A DNA stretch of 64,000 bases from Bradyrhizobium arachidis. GTDB lineage: Bacteria; Pseudomonadota; Alphaproteobacteria; Rhizobiales; Xanthobacteraceae. The translations under genes and the position numbers were made by a program. Shown in pieces: positions 35,399 through 45,887 of the stretch (positions within the stretch are counted from its first letter, which is position 1; each line of letters starts with the position of its first letter). The notes below the pieces were generated by a model, which ran no database searches, had not been told where the DNA came from, and was given only the letters and a program-made list of their open reading frames with translations. Location: positions 1,612,001-1,676,000 of the forward strand of contig NZ_CP077970.1 of assembly GCF_024758505.1 (NCBI RefSeq), given 5' to 3'.

Positions 35399-36327
35399 TG
35401 CTGCAGTTGCTGTGGGCATGTGGTCAACGCGTCAGCGTTGTCCACCATGTCCACAGCCTTCGCCGCCTGCATCCGTTCGCGCCAGACCGCCATCGGCGTG
35501 CGATAGTCATGCGCCTGATGAAGGCGACGATCGTTGTAGAAGGCGATCCAGCTCGCGACCCCTGCCTTGACCTCGCGGCCGTCGGCATAGCCCTTGAGAT
35601 AGATGTCCTCATGCTTGAGCGACCGCCACAACCGCTCGATGAAGACGTTATCCATCCAACGACCGCGGCCATCCATGGAGATCTTGATCCCTGCGCCCGC
35701 CAACGCGCCGGTGAAGGCCGCACTGGTGAACTGGCTGCTTGGTCGGTGTTGTCGCGACGATGCTTCGCATCGCGCTGAAATCTCCGGCGTGCCGTACTTC
35801 GCCAGCGCCTCTTCCAGAGCCGCCACGCAGAACGAGACGTCCATCGTGTTCGACAACCGCCACGCCAGAACCGCACGGCTCGCCCAGTCGATGATGGCGA
35901 CGAGATAAAGAAAGCCGCGGCCGATGGGCAGATACGTGATGTCGGCCGCCCATACCTGGTTTGGCCGGTCGATCGTCAAGTTGCGCAACAGATAGGGATA
36001 GATCTTGTGGCCCGGCGCTGGCCTCGTCGTGTTCGGCCTTGGTCCCAGCGCCGCGATGCCCATCTTGCGCATCAACCGCTGCACGCGCTTGCGATTGACC
36101 TGAAGCCCCTCAGCCTTCAGCATCGCGGTCATTCGCCGCGAGCCCAGGAACGGCCAGGCGGTGAACAGCTCGTCGATCCGCCGCATCAGGGCAAGGTCGT
36201 TGTCGTTGGCCGGCCGTGGCGGCCGGTAGACCCCAGAGCGCGCGATGCCAAGCAACATGCATTGCCGGCGGATCGACAGCGCCATGTCGGCGCGATCGGG
36301 CATTCCTCGACAGTCCGGCACGCTCAT
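35399..36327 (-). pseudogene. IS3 orfB of copy 1, truncated
   Basis: The DDE transposase of the IS3 element from ATG 36327 ([11 protein letters not shown]). It lacks the last residues found in the other copies (QTESLAA) and reads on into intron sequence. Like them it has an abnormal segment between GTPEI and SSQFTS where the second catalytic Asp should be. Confidence 0.88.
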
Positions 36328-36617
36328 CTTCCGGACCTCCGCGCTAAAAAATCGCGATCGACTGTCAGTTGTCCAATCTTGGCGTGCAGCTTCTCGATCT
36401 CGCGTTCGCGAGCCTCCTCACTCTCCCGCCCGACACCCGCGTCAAAGGCCCGCGCCGCCTGTTCCAGCAGTTGCTTGTTCCAGGCATAGATCTGGTTCGG
36501 GTGAATCTCATAGCGCTGGGCCAGATCGGCCACCGTCGCCCGCTCCCGCACCGCTTCCAGCGCGATCTTTGCCTTCAGTGCCGCGTCGATCTTGCGTCTC
36601 GTCTTCGTCGTCATCAT
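36324..36617 (-). CDS. IS3 OrfA of copy 1
   Basis: A 97-aa helix-turn-helix protein ([39 protein letters not shown], and a leucine-zipper-like [14 protein letters not shown]). Its stop overlaps the orfB start (ATGA). Identical to OrfA of the other two copies. Confidence 0.9.
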   Translation of the reverse strand: MMTTKTRRKIDAALKAKIALEAVRERATVADLAQRYEIHPNQIYAWNKQLLEQAARAFDAGVGRESEEAREREIEKLHAKIGQLTVDRDFLARRSGR

Positions 36618-36686
36618 GCGCTGTGTCTATCAAACGGAGCGGCCCCTTCCAACTAAGCACGTGGTCCCAAAATCGGGTCCATTTCA

Positions 36687-37343
36687 CTGATCAGCGCGAT
36701 TGGCGATTATTCTGAATTACGAACCTCATCGCCGCGCAGTCCTTCGGCTACTGCAATCGAAATTCCGCTCCACCTGCTTGAGGCTGGGCGCCGGCCCATC
36801 CGGCGCAAACCTCGATAGGAACGTGCGGCGCCCCCGTCACCTCGGGTGAACGTAGCGTTTAGGCCTCAAGGCCCGCAACGACGTCTTGGAAAGCCAAGAG
36901 TTTGTGCAATTGGACCAGATCATAGGCAGACGGCACGAAAATGAACCCAGCTCTTGCTTTCTCAAGAGTCAGCGTGAAGCTGAGAGCCTCAGGGCTTAAA
37001 GTTCGCAGGCATGCGGGCATCGATCTGAGAATTCGGCGAGCCTTGCCCGATCCGTTCCAGGCATGCGGATCGGTGTCATACATCTTCGCGGTCTGCCGAA
37101 GTGCGGCGATGGATTGTCCAGGTCCAGCCGCCGACATGGCTGGCCGCGAAGAACGGATGTGGTGGTTTGCGGCCGGATCGTCCGCTCGACGGTGTTGGAG
37201 TCGATCTCGATGCGCCGCTCCTTGAGGGATCGCTCCGGGGCAGTGCGCTTGAATGTGACATCGCGGATGGCCTTCGAACTTAGATTTGCCGGAGAGCCGG
37301 CGCAGCTTCTTTTGCCTCACATATCGGCTGCCTTCCCGGACGG
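36687..37343 (-). other. IS66 tnpC remnant and unidentified debris
   Basis: At about 37040-37320 the reverse strand holds decayed IS66 transposase sequence in mixed frames: LRRLSGKSKF, RRIEIDSNTVERTIRP, then TAKMYDTDPHAW. Below it (36859-37020) is a short unrelated reverse frame ending SAYDLVQLHKLLAFQDVVAGLEA that I cannot identify. No intact gene. Confidence 0.6.
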
Positions 37344-37413
37344 TCACTTCAAATTCCCCCACCTGTGGTCGCGCAAACTCCCCCACTTGTGGAGCAGGAC
37401 AAAGAGGTTATTA

Positions 37414-38182
37414 GGTTGACCGGGTTTTGCGTGCAAGGGCTTCGGCGGCTTCCTTGAGGCGGTAGCTGCAGCCGTCGAACTCGAGCAGATGACAATGGTG
37501 CATAAGGCGGTCAAGGATCGTCGTGCTCATGGTGTTGTCGCGGAGATAAGCGCCCCAATCCTGCACGACGCGATTGGACGTGACGATGACGCTGCGCTGC
37601 AATTTGTAGCGTTGATGGATCAGATTTTGCAAAAAGCGCCGGCTTCGTCGGGATGGTGCGAGCGAGGAACAGATCGTCAAGCACAAGCAGATCGCAGTCA
37701 AAGATGCTCCGCAGTCGAGCTTCGCGCTGAGCGGCGGGGCTGAGGGCGTAACGGTTGAAGAAGTCATCGGCCTCGAGATACTGGACCTTGAGGCCTTGCA
37801 GGATGGCCTGGTAGGCGACGGCCTTGGCCACGTGCGATTTTCCAGTGCCGGGCTTGCCAATGAACAGAGCGTTTTCACCGACGGCGACAAACTTCAGCGC
37901 ATGTAGCTGGAAGCAGGCCTGACGCGGCAGTTTGGGATTGAAGGACCAGTCGAACTCCGCGAGCGTGAGCTTCTCTTCAAGCCAGGATTGCTCGTAGCGG
38001 CGAGCGATGAGACGGGACTGACGACGGTCGAGTTCGTCCTGCAGGAGCAGGCAGAAGGTCTCGAGGAACGGTTGGCTGGCGTCTTGGGCTTGCAGGACAC
38101 GTGTCTCGAGTGTGTCGCGTATGCCCGATAGCCGCAACTGTCGTAGGCAGCGATCGATTTCTGGCAAGGTCATGGTCATTCC
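37414..38182 (-). pseudogene. istB: IS21 istB, frameshifted
   Basis: IstB, the AAA+ helper ATPase of IS21 transposition. It starts MTMTLPEIDRCLRQLRLSG and has Walker A IGKPGTGKSHVA and Walker B CDLLVLDDLF. At about 37630-37660 the frame is lost (the expected DEAGA segment is out of frame) and continues as FLQNLIHQRYKLQRSVIVTSN to LARKTRST in another frame. At least two single-base changes are needed to explain this. Confidence 0.85.
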
Positions 38183-38225
38183 GAATGATCTCCTGTGGAG
38201 GTTGAAAGGCAGAGTTGATTGGCAA

Positions 38226-39480
38226 TCAAGGTCTCGGCGGGAGCGCTCGCGTCGTCGGAGCTGGCCGGGATTGCGGAGACGACGCGAGCGCGGCTTGGTG
38301 CGCGGCGCGGGCATGAACGCGCAGCAGCGCCTGGGTGCTGCGGTCGCGGATCTCGATCGTGGTCTCGTAAAGGCGTACCACAACCTGGCTACCGATCGGC
38401 GCGGGGCGCGCGGCATAGTCGCTGTGATCCACCCGCACGGTGGTGTCGTCGTAGACGGTGCGCACGAGCTCGGAGAAGTAACGGAAGCCGGTCGCGGGCA
38501 ATGGCCGCAGATGCGGCTTCTCCTCCTGGAACATGGCCTCGACCTGACGCCTTGTGCTGCCATGAATGCGCTTGGAAGCCCAGTTCGCCTCCCAGTGCTC
38601 CAGAAAGCTGTTCTGAGCCTCGAGTGTCTCGAAGCGCCGCCCGGCGAGCGCGGTGCCCTGGGTGTGCTGGATCGCGTTCTCCACGGTCCCCTTGCGGTTC
38701 GGGTCCCGCACCCGTGCCGGATCGGCGACGACGCCGTAATGCGCGAGCACTGCGCCGTAGAGCCGGTTGAGCTCGGGCTCGTACAGGTCGGGCGTGATGA
38801 CGCCTTCCTTGAGATTATCGAGCACGACATAGCCGACGGCGCCGCCAAAATATCGAAAAGCCTCTTCGTGGAGCCGTGCCCAGATCTGCTGGCTCGACTT
38901 CCAGACCACCCGCCGGAAGCTACGCCGCGAGTAGCGCAGGGTCATCACGAACAGGCGCGGTCGGCGGTAACGACCGCTCTTCGGATCACGGGTCAGCGCG
39001 CCTTCACCATAATCGACCTGGGCTTCCTCGCCGGGGGCAGACTCGAGACGGTCAAACTGTTTGGGATCGATGTGGCGCAAGGCGCGCACGAAACGCTTGA
39101 CGCTCTCGTAGCTGGCCCGAACTGGTCAACCAGATCCTGGTAGATCGCCTGCGCATTGCGCTTCAGACGGACCTGCTGCTCGATCCATTCCCGATGCGGT
39201 TCACACGCTGAGCGGGCGAAATCAAACGTCTTGGCGGCCACCTTCGCGTCGATAGCCGGCGGTCGCGGAGGTGGGGGAGTTTGGCCATCCGCGGCCTCGG
39301 AGCCGGCGGTCACCCCGGGGAATTTGCCTCCGCCGCTCGCGGGGACACGAAAATCGCCTGGTAGCGCCGGATCGTCTTGCGGTCGATCCCCGTCAGCCGC
39401 TGGATCTCTCGTTGGCTCGTCTGGCGCTCAAGTAACGTAAATACGGTGCTTTGCAGATGCGGCTTCAAGACGTTCAACTC
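38226..39480 (-). pseudogene. istA: IS21 istA, two frameshifts
   Basis: IstA transposase. The N-terminal helix-turn-helix reads LKPHLQSTVFTLLERQTSQR and IQRLTGIDRKTIRRYQ. One base is missing near 39315, after NSPG. The next part is KTFDFARSACEPHREWIEQQ, and a deletion near 39120 shifts the frame again. The core is then intact: LESAPGEEAQVDYGEG, VVLDNLKEGV, DPNRKGTVENAIQ. Its C-terminus follows at 38226. Confidence 0.85.
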
Positions 39481-39585
39481 CCCGTCCCCTCTTCCCTAAA
39501 GGGGCGAAAATAAACGTCCTGCTACGCGCTTTGCGGCCGATCAGCCGCCCAGCCAGGCGGAATCAGGTGGGGGAGTTTGAGGTGA

Positions 39586-39963
39586 CCTCACCCGGGGGAT
39601 TTTGACCGACCGTCAGGGACTTTAGCTGGCGCACCTTCACCCGCATAACCGCGCCCTCCGTGCCCCCGCAATGCATGATCTCAACAATGTCACGATGGTA
39701 AACTTGACGGCTTGGTCCACCGCCCCACACCCCGGAGCGACCAGTCCGAGGCTAGGCGGCTCGCCCTACGATCCTTAGGCCGGCAGCTCTTCATGGAAAC
39801 CCAAGCCTGCCGCACGACGGGCCGACAGCTTGCATGGTGACGCAAATTGTCTCGACGATTGCATGGAAGATCGAGGTCGACGTTCCGCGGCCTGATTCTC
39901 CAAACGTGAGTAAAGGGTACCGCAGGAGAAAGCCCGCTCACATTGCAAGCGCCAGTACAGCAA
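39586..39963. other. stretch between IS21 and DUF2889 gene
   Basis: No gene is supported; the reverse frames at 39690-39963 carry no recognisable feature. Confidence 0.4.
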
Positions 39964-40503
39964 TCATTCAGCGGGCAAGTTTGGCCAAAATCGCTTTACG
40001 ACTTCGCCGCTCCGCCGGTAAGCGTAGCAACTATCAATCAACCCGGGGCGAGGGTGCTTCTCGAATGCTCCCTTATCATACAACAGCGGCAGAATGGTCT
40101 GGAACATTACCGACCCAATGGGACCTAGAAGTTCAGCGAGGTGAATGCACCCCGCAGCGCCACCGACCTGTTCTTTGAGCTTCTTTTTCCAACCGGGCTC
40201 TATCGTGAGACCCACGAGCCGAGCAAACGCGCTCGTTGCTTGCGGGCACGCAGGATAAGGGCTCTTATCGCTTGCGACGTCAAGTGCGCGGATTGTAAAG
40301 CTAGCATCGACGGTAAGCCGCAGCCACATATCGTGCACCAGTTCCCCGGGGAGCACCTCGCGCCAAGGATTGGCGTACGTATTGGTCTTTGAGTCGGTCA
40401 AGTGAGCCTCGACGTCCCATAATTGGTCTTGGCGACAATAACCCACGACTTCGATAGTGCGGCGATGCAGGACTCCTCGCTCAACAGCAGCCGTAAGCGG
40501 CAT
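39964..40503 (-). CDS. DUF2889-family protein
   Basis: A 179-aa protein with the pattern of DUF2889: LHRRTIEVVGYCRQDQLWDVEAHLTDSKT, LVHDMWLRLTVDASFTIRALDVA, and GCIHLAELLGPIGSVMFQT. No signal peptide or membrane helix. Function of the family is not known to me; members often sit near acyl-CoA or aromatic metabolism genes. It is divergent from the crotonase gene at 40686 across 180 bp, so the two may be regulated together. Confidence 0.75.
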   Translation of the reverse strand: MPLTAAVERGVLHRRTIEVVGYCRQDQLWDVEAHLTDSKTNTYANPWREVLPGELVHDMWLRLTVDASFTIRALDVASDKSPYPACPQATSAFARLVGLTIEPGWKKKLKEQVGGAAGCIHLAELLGPIGSVMFQTILPLLYDKGAFEKHPRPGLIDSCYAYRRSGEVVKRFWPNLPAE

Positions 40504-40602
40504 CGGACCTTCCCTTCATTTCCATCCTGTAGCTGCGGCGCATGTTGCCGTACCGGTGACACTTTGCAAGGATAATATTCTAATTATAGGTGTTGTATTT
40601 GT

Positions 40603-40631
40603 TTGACAAGCTCTCCTTTTGGGTGTACACC
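40603..40631 (+). promoter_or_regulatory. candidate promoter and operator of the first CarB-like gene
   Basis: TTGACA (40603-40608), 17 bases, TACACC (40626-40631). The -10 lies in a perfect 10-bp palindrome GGTGTACACC (40622-40631). The promoter of the reductase gene at 48138 has the same layout (TTGACT, 16 bases, TACACT) and the same GTACAC core, so a common regulator such as the Xre protein at 41456 is possible. Confidence 0.45.
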
Positions 40632-40685
40632 TACTAAAGGTGAGGGTCTTGCTGTAACGGATGCAAGCGACTGATAGGAGGCACG

Positions 40686-41441
40686 ATGGCGATCTTGGAA
40701 ACGGAAGCCCGAGGCGCGGTTTTAGTTGCACAATTCAATCATGCCAACGTTAGCAACCCGATGAGTCTAGAACTCGAGAAAGCCATACGCTCCGTGTGTC
40801 GCGAGACTGAGAATAATCCAGCGATACGGGCTTTGGTATTGACAGGAGGTAATGATCGCTCGTTTTGCGCCGGTGGTGATTTTACCGAGGTGGCCCGGCT
40901 CTCCGGGCGAGAGGCCGTTGAGCGATTTATCGATGGCTTGATTGATTTCTATTCAACGATATTGAGCGTCACGAAGCCGACGGTTGCCGCCGTCGGCGGA
41001 TACGCAGTAGGCATAGGCTTTCAGGTCGCGCTATCTTGCGATTGGCGCGTCGGATCGCCCGAAACCAAGCTGCTTATGTGGGAATTGAAGCACGGGCTCG
41101 CCTGCACGATTGGCGGCTATATGCTAGAGAGTTTCGTTGGTCGAGCGGCGATGGCTGATATCATTTACGGGTGCGAGACCATTCCGATTTCGTGGGCGGC
41201 CGACCGCAAATTGCTTCACGAGGTGGTAAAGTCGGCGGATCTTGTGGATACGGCTATCGCGCGCGCGCAGGTTCTCAGTGAATTTCCCGAGATCACTTTT
41301 CGACGAACGAAAGAATCGGTAAATCAGCGGTTCATTGCTGGTTTACGCAACATAGCGACGGACGCAAAGGAAGCGCATGTTGCCGGCTTTGCGAGCGGGG
41401 CTGCCGATAAACATTTTAAACGCGTTCTGGGCGATAACTGA
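40686..41441 (+). CDS. crotonase-superfamily protein, carboxymethylproline synthase-like (CarB/ThnE type)
   Basis: A 251-aa protein preceded by a GATAGGAGGCACG ribosome binding site. From memory of Pectobacterium CarB, the similarity runs along the whole chain: RSFCAGGDFTEVARLS, GYAVGIGFQVAL, LMWELKHGLACTIGG, and FKRVLGDN at the end. The CarB residues Gln111, Glu131 and His229 correspond to Gln113, Glu133 and His231 here, a constant offset of two. CarB condenses pyrroline-5-carboxylate with malonyl-CoA to carboxymethylproline. CarB Met108 is Ile here. Neighbouring glutamate 5-kinase and crotonyl-CoA carboxylase/reductase would feed both substrates. A generic enoyl-CoA hydratase is the alternative. 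Confidence 0.75.
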   Translation: MAILETEARGAVLVAQFNHANVSNPMSLELEKAIRSVCRETENNPAIRALVLTGGNDRSFCAGGDFTEVARLSGREAVERFIDGLIDFYSTILSVTKPTVAAVGGYAVGIGFQVALSCDWRVGSPETKLLMWELKHGLACTIGGYMLESFVGRAAMADIIYGCETIPISWAADRKLLHEVVKSADLVDTAIARAQVLSEFPEITFRRTKESVNQRFIAGLRNIATDAKEAHVAGFASGAADKHFKRVLGDN

Positions 41442-41455
41442 AGCGGCGACAAGCA

Positions 41456-41860
41456 CTATCTCCTTGCGTTCGATTTCGATAGTTTTGCAACCAATGAAAT
41501 AATATCCGCTCGAGCACTCTCATCTTTGATCTTCATGAAAGCCGTGACGAGCTCAAGCACCTGCTTCGCCAACTTGCCCTTTTGCGCTCCCACTAATGTA
41601 GAAATTTCGGACACTGGCGACGTTCGTCGCGACGACTCTCGTTCATCGATTTCGTAGAAATCCGATATGGGTGTGTTCAGCGCCTGGGCGATTTCGAAGA
41701 GCCGGCTGGCCGGCACTCTGCTTATACCTTTCTCATGTTTTTGCAGCTGCTGAAAAACTATATCTAGACGACTAGCGAGTTCTTTCTGACTGAGGCCGAT
41801 TCGCTTTCGCTGGTTTCGAATGCGTTGGCCAATTCTCGCATCAAGATCGTTGTATCTCAC
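41456..41860 (-). CDS. Xre-family transcriptional regulator
   Basis: A 134-aa protein with an N-terminal Xre/Cro helix-turn-helix (IGQRIRNQRKRIGLSQKELASRLDIVFQQLQKHEKGISRVPASRL) and a C-terminal helical region, the layout common in small alphaproteobacterial Xre regulators. It is convergent with the CarB-like gene (15 bp between stops) and is the only DNA-binding regulator near the putative pathway, so it may control it. GTACAC-containing sites at 40622 and 48103 are candidate targets. Confidence 0.85.
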   Translation of the reverse strand: MRYNDLDARIGQRIRNQRKRIGLSQKELASRLDIVFQQLQKHEKGISRVPASRLFEIAQALNTPISDFYEIDERESSRRTSPVSEISTLVGAQKGKLAKQVLELVTAFMKIKDESARADIISLVAKLSKSNARR

Positions 41861-43569
41861 AATTAAGTCCGGGCCTCTACTTGTTTACAGTCAACGATAC
41901 ATCATAACATCTCGCACATTTCCCTCAACCTACGCCTGTTACCTGATAAGCGCTGCGAGGGCTCGGCTGACCGATTCGATGAGCAATTTCGGCGCATCTC
42001 ACCGCGAATGGCCAGATAGTCGATCGCGCTCGGCTTTAGGTTCGAGGCGCAAGGCACTTTTACACCGTCTCTTCGCCCGGGCGTTGTTTAACCAAGTGCG
42101 CTGCTGGCGTCCCATCCGGCTCTCGACGCAGCGTCTCGCCTAAGTTCAAGCGAAACACTCCGCTAGCGCCGAGTCGGACCGCAGCAAGACACAAGTTCCT
42201 CCGGCTCCAGGCCTGAGCCTATCGTCACATGCAGCATTTAACCACTTCATCATTCTTTTGACAACCTCTTCGGGCAAGCGAGGCATCACGTTCGAGGTTA
42301 TGGCCGATCATGATCAACACCTTGCCGCGATTACGCATCTCCTCTGCAGCGCCGCACTACGCTCCGATACCGAGCGCGGTTTGGCAGCTCGCGAGCTATT
42401 GCGACTCGAGTGAGAGCGCGGACGTGATCGGGACCGACGGCCGCTGGACCGTAGAGCTGCGGCAGCAAATGACTCACTCACCTCCGCTCTGCCAGATCAA
42501 TTGGGAAACTTTGGTGTGGTCGCGATGCCGGGCGGGGTATAGGCAGGTGATTTTCGGAGAGAATCTCATCTAGGTTGCCTAACATCAAGCGCCACATCAG
42601 CGCTGCTTGGTCGCGGACTCCCTGAGCGTGGCCTATAGGTTGACTGCCGCTTGCTTCGTCCATGCCGAGACATTCAAAAAAGAATGGTGATTGGCGAGAT
42701 CGTTCCGACGAAAGCGGAATGTCGTGGAGCGTGAACGAGTCATCTATGAGAGCTAACCAGCATCGTTGACGGTATTGCTAGGCGGTGCGCCCGCGGTCAG
42801 AGGGCTCCCCTCTCACTGCAGGAAAACATTGCTTACGGCATTCCGCAATGACCGCATTGAGACGCTCATGGTGTTTCGAAAGCCCAATGTAAATCAAAGT
42901 CGCGCCCCAGTTCATCCGCTCGGCAGGAGCAAACACTTCTTGCTCAATACTCGGCGACGTGGACCGAAACGAGCAAGCGTTCGCCAAGCTCAAGCCCTTC
43001 TTGAAAAGCTACCGCTCGATCAATTGCGGGCCGAAGGACTTGCGGCAGCCGATAAAATTCTCGGTGTGTTTCACCGCGAACCAGCCACTCAATGGTAGGA
43101 GCGCCTTGGCCATGGCGCACTGTCATAACATGTCGTTCCGTCGTACCCAGCGGAACGACAACGGTAAGATCTCACATCAACGAGAGCGGCGCCAGGAACT
43201 GGCCCAATGTCTCCAGTTTGTGAGTCATGGTCATTGAGCGAATCTGTAAACGAGTGCGATTGCGAGCTTCGCCAGAATTGGTAGGCGATTAGATTCCCTT
43301 TGTATCGTATTCATCACCTGACCACGACCGGATCGAGAAAGGCGGCGCAATCTATATCCATAACGCGAAAACACGAAATCAGCGATCTTGTGAACTCTCC
43401 AAAGTCCTTTTGCCGATGACACCCGCAGGTTTGACGATCGGAAGGAGATCAAGGCCGCGCATGAGGGACCGAAAGCAGTTCGCGCCTGCAAAGAGCGCTA
43501 ACGAAATGTAGTTCATTACCGGGCAGAAACTCAATTTTTGTTGAGCGCACTCGGTCGAAGGAGCGTTGC
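41861..43569. other. 1.7-kb stretch without a recognisable gene
   Basis: Several short frames occur on both strands (for example 42310-42573 forward, 42766-43098 forward, 43231-43491 reverse), none with a domain I know. Base composition and broken frames suggest decayed DNA. The upstream region of the Xre gene (AT-rich, with TTGACT on the reverse strand near 41890) lies at its start. Confidence 0.4.
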
Positions 43570-44088
43570 ATGCCAACGGCGCTAGTAGTGGCCGCGAGGC
43601 CTTACTTCAATGGCTTATCGCAAGCTATCGATCAATCCGAGACTTATATGATCAGGGCCGGATTTGAGCGGGCTATCGCCATGGCCGTCGAGCATCGGCC
43701 GGATATCATCCTGGTTGTATCCGCCCCAATACGAAAGGCATTGGAGACCTGCGAACGCCTTCTCGAGAACCGCTCGACGAGGAGCATTCCGATATTCATT
43801 ATCTCGTTGGGCTGCAACATGTTCCACAGCCCTTCTTCTACCCTTCGCAACAAACATACTGAGGCCAGAATCGCCGGGGTCCCAAATCGACAAATCGCGC
43901 GTGGCAACAAAGGGAAGCTTAACGCCGATGACGGTCAAGATATGGTCGACGGCACACGAAAAACGCAGCTGTTGAGTATTCTTGACCTGCTCCGCTATGC
44001 GGAAGCTGAGGTGTCGGAACTGGAGCTCGAAACATCGGCCGTGCTTTTGGGAGCAGCGATCACTGATCTCGCTCAAAATTTGAAGTAG
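43570..44088 (+). CDS. receiver-like protein of unknown function
   Basis: A 172-aa protein with a good ribosome binding site (AAGGAG, 7 bases before ATG). The first 80 residues follow a response-regulator receiver layout: TALVVAARPYFNGLSQAI, YMIRAGFERAIAMAVEHRPDIILVVSAP, and SIPIFIISLG. The usual acidic pocket and phosphorylated Asp are not evident, so it would be a pseudo-receiver. The C-terminal half has a helical segment (LLSILDLLRYAEAEVSELELE). Function unknown. Confidence 0.6.
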   Translation: MPTALVVAARPYFNGLSQAIDQSETYMIRAGFERAIAMAVEHRPDIILVVSAPIRKALETCERLLENRSTRSIPIFIISLGCNMFHSPSSTLRNKHTEARIAGVPNRQIARGNKGKLNADDGQDMVDGTRKTQLLSILDLLRYAEAEVSELELETSAVLLGAAITDLAQNLK

Positions 44089-44532
44089 TTCACCGACGAA
44101 TACGCCTCGGTGCGTTCAATCACCAATATTGGCGAGCTCAAGCGAGAGCTTCGCAGGATCTGTTGTCATCTTTGTTGTTGCAGATGAAAAGTATGCGGCG
44201 ACCGATATCTCGATCATAGGCCCCTGGTTGGTCAACGCGACGGGGTTATTTCTTCCGTAGGGAGTTGCCCCGGCCCGCGATGAATGGCCAAGAAGCGCCG
44301 AGAGTACGCTTGGACCGATTGTCACTGAGCTTGCCTGCACCGTTTAGAGCGTCTTTTCGAATGTCGTCAAGACCACCTTAGAGCGATCTCGAAGGAGAAC
44401 CGCTGTGGCTGCGCAGGGCGCATTGCCGTCAATTTGAGAATGCATGGGGCCTGCTGAGCTGCCGCGTAGAAGCTGCGGACGTAGAGTCAAGGCTGAAGCG
44501 GTAAATAGATTAGCTTGGCTCCTATTCGGAGC
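44089..44532. other. stretch before IS3 copy 2
   Basis: No gene is supported. Short frames on both strands have no recognisable feature. Confidence 0.4.
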
Positions 44533-44602
44533 TGAAATGGACCCCGATTTTGGGACCACGTGCTTAGTTGGAAGGGGCCGCTCCGTTTGATAGACACAGC
44601 GC

Positions 44603-44896
44603 ATGATGACGACGAAGACGAGACGCAAGATCGACGCGGCACTGAAGGCAAAGATCGCGCTGGAAGCGGTGCGGGAGCGGGCGACGGTGGCCGATCTGGC
44701 CCAGCGCTATGAGATTCACCCGAACCAGATCTATGCCTGGAACAAGCAGCTGCTGGAACAGGCGGCGCGGGCCTTTGACGCGGGTGTCGGGCGGGAGAGT
44801 GAGGAGGCTCGCGAACGCGAGATCGAGAAGCTGCACGCCAAGATTGGACAACTGACAGTCGATCGCGATTTTTTAGCGCGGAGGTCCGGAAGATGA
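44603..44896 (+). CDS. IS3 OrfA of copy 2
   Basis: A 97-aa helix-turn-helix and leucine-zipper protein. The stop overlaps the orfB start as ATGA. Same protein as at 36324 and 55160. Confidence 0.9.
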   Translation: MMTTKTRRKIDAALKAKIALEAVRERATVADLAQRYEIHPNQIYAWNKQLLEQAARAFDAGVGRESEEAREREIEKLHAKIGQLTVDRDFLARRSGR

Positions 44897-45843
44897 GCGT
44901 GCCGGACTGTCGAGGAATGCCCGATCGCGCCGACATGGCGCTGTCGATCCGCCGGCAATGCATGTTGCTTGGCATCGCGCGCTCTGGGGTCTACCGGCCG
45001 CCACGGCCGGCCAACGACAACGACCTTGCCCTGATGCGGCGGATCGACGAGCTGTTCACCGCCTGGCCGTTCCTGGGCTCGCGGCGAATGACCGCGATGC
45101 TGAAGGCTGAGGGGCTTCAGGTCAATCGCAAGCGCGTGCAGCGGTTGATGCGCAAGATGGGCATCGCGGCGCTGGGACCAAGGCCGAACACGACGAGGCC
45201 AGCGCCGGGCCACAAGATCTATCCCTATCTGTTGCGCAACTTGACGATCGACCGGCCAAACCAGGTATGGGCGGCCGACATCACGTATCTGCCCATCGGC
45301 CGCGGCTTTCTTTATCTCGTCGCCATCATCGACTGGGCGAGCCGTGCGGTTCTGGCGTGGCGGTTGTCGAACACGATGGACGTCTCGTTCTGCGTGGCGG
45401 CTCTGGAAGAGGCGCTGGCGAAGTACGGCACGCCGGAGATTTCAGCGCGATGCGAAGCATCGTCGCGACAACACCGACCAAGCAGCCAGTTCACCAGTGC
45501 GGCCTTCACCGGCGCGTTGGCGGGCGCAGGGATCAAGATCTCCATGGATGGCCGCGGTCGTTGGATGGATAACGTCTTCATCGAGCGGTTGTGGCGGTCG
45601 CTCAAGCATGAGGACATCTATCTCAAGGGCTATGCCGACGGCCGCGAGGTCAAGGCAGGGGTCGCGAGCTGGATCGCCTTCTACAACGATCGTCGCCTTC
45701 ATCAGGCGCATGACTATCGCACGCCGATGGCGGTCTGGCGCGAACGGATGCAGGCGGCGAAGGCTGTGGACATGGTGGACAACGCTGACGCGTTGACCAC
45801 ATGCCCACAGCAACTGCAGCAGACAGAGTCTCTGGCAGCGTGA
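44893..45843 (+). CDS. IS3 OrfB transposase of copy 2, active site altered
   Basis: A 316-aa IS3 transposase: a HTH_21-type region, then [29 protein letters not shown] with the first catalytic Asp, and [19 protein letters not shown] with the catalytic Glu. Between them the family has a motif like FNTDQGSQFTS holding the second Asp. Here the frame reads [24 protein letters not shown], so that Asp is gone. A 26-base insertion and two single-base losses explain this. The third frame still encodes NTDQ. The protein is probably inactive as written. Confidence 0.88.
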   Translation: MSVPDCRGMPDRADMALSIRRQCMLLGIARSGVYRPPRPANDNDLALMRRIDELFTAWPFLGSRRMTAMLKAEGLQVNRKRVQRLMRKMGIAALGPRPNTTRPAPGHKIYPYLLRNLTIDRPNQVWAADITYLPIGRGFLYLVAIIDWASRAVLAWRLSNTMDVSFCVAALEEALAKYGTPEISARCEASSRQHRPSSQFTSAAFTGALAGAGIKISMDGRGRWMDNVFIERLWRSLKHEDIYLKGYADGREVKAGVASWIAFYNDRRLHQAHDYRTPMAVWRERMQAAKAVDMVDNADALTTCPQQLQQTESLAA

Positions 45844-45887
45844 TAGAAAGGGATCAGGAGCGGTCAGTTTCCAACTAACAAACCGGT

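Larger units (their letters stand above)
35399..36686 (-). mobile_element. IS3-family element, copy 1, 3' end missing
   Basis: Nearly identical to the copies at 44533 and 54138 but lacking about the last 100 bp. Its outer end at 36686 (GGGTCCATTTCA) is intact. The truncated end lies 14 bases from the 3' end of the group II intron. Confidence 0.9.
37344..39585 (-). mobile_element. IS21-family element, decayed
   Basis: About 2.24 kb with similar inverted ends (TCACTTCAAATTCCCCCACC at 37344; on the other strand TCACCTCAAACTCCCCCACC at 39585), carrying istA and istB in the usual order on the reverse strand. Both genes are frameshifted. I see no matching target duplication. Confidence 0.8.
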
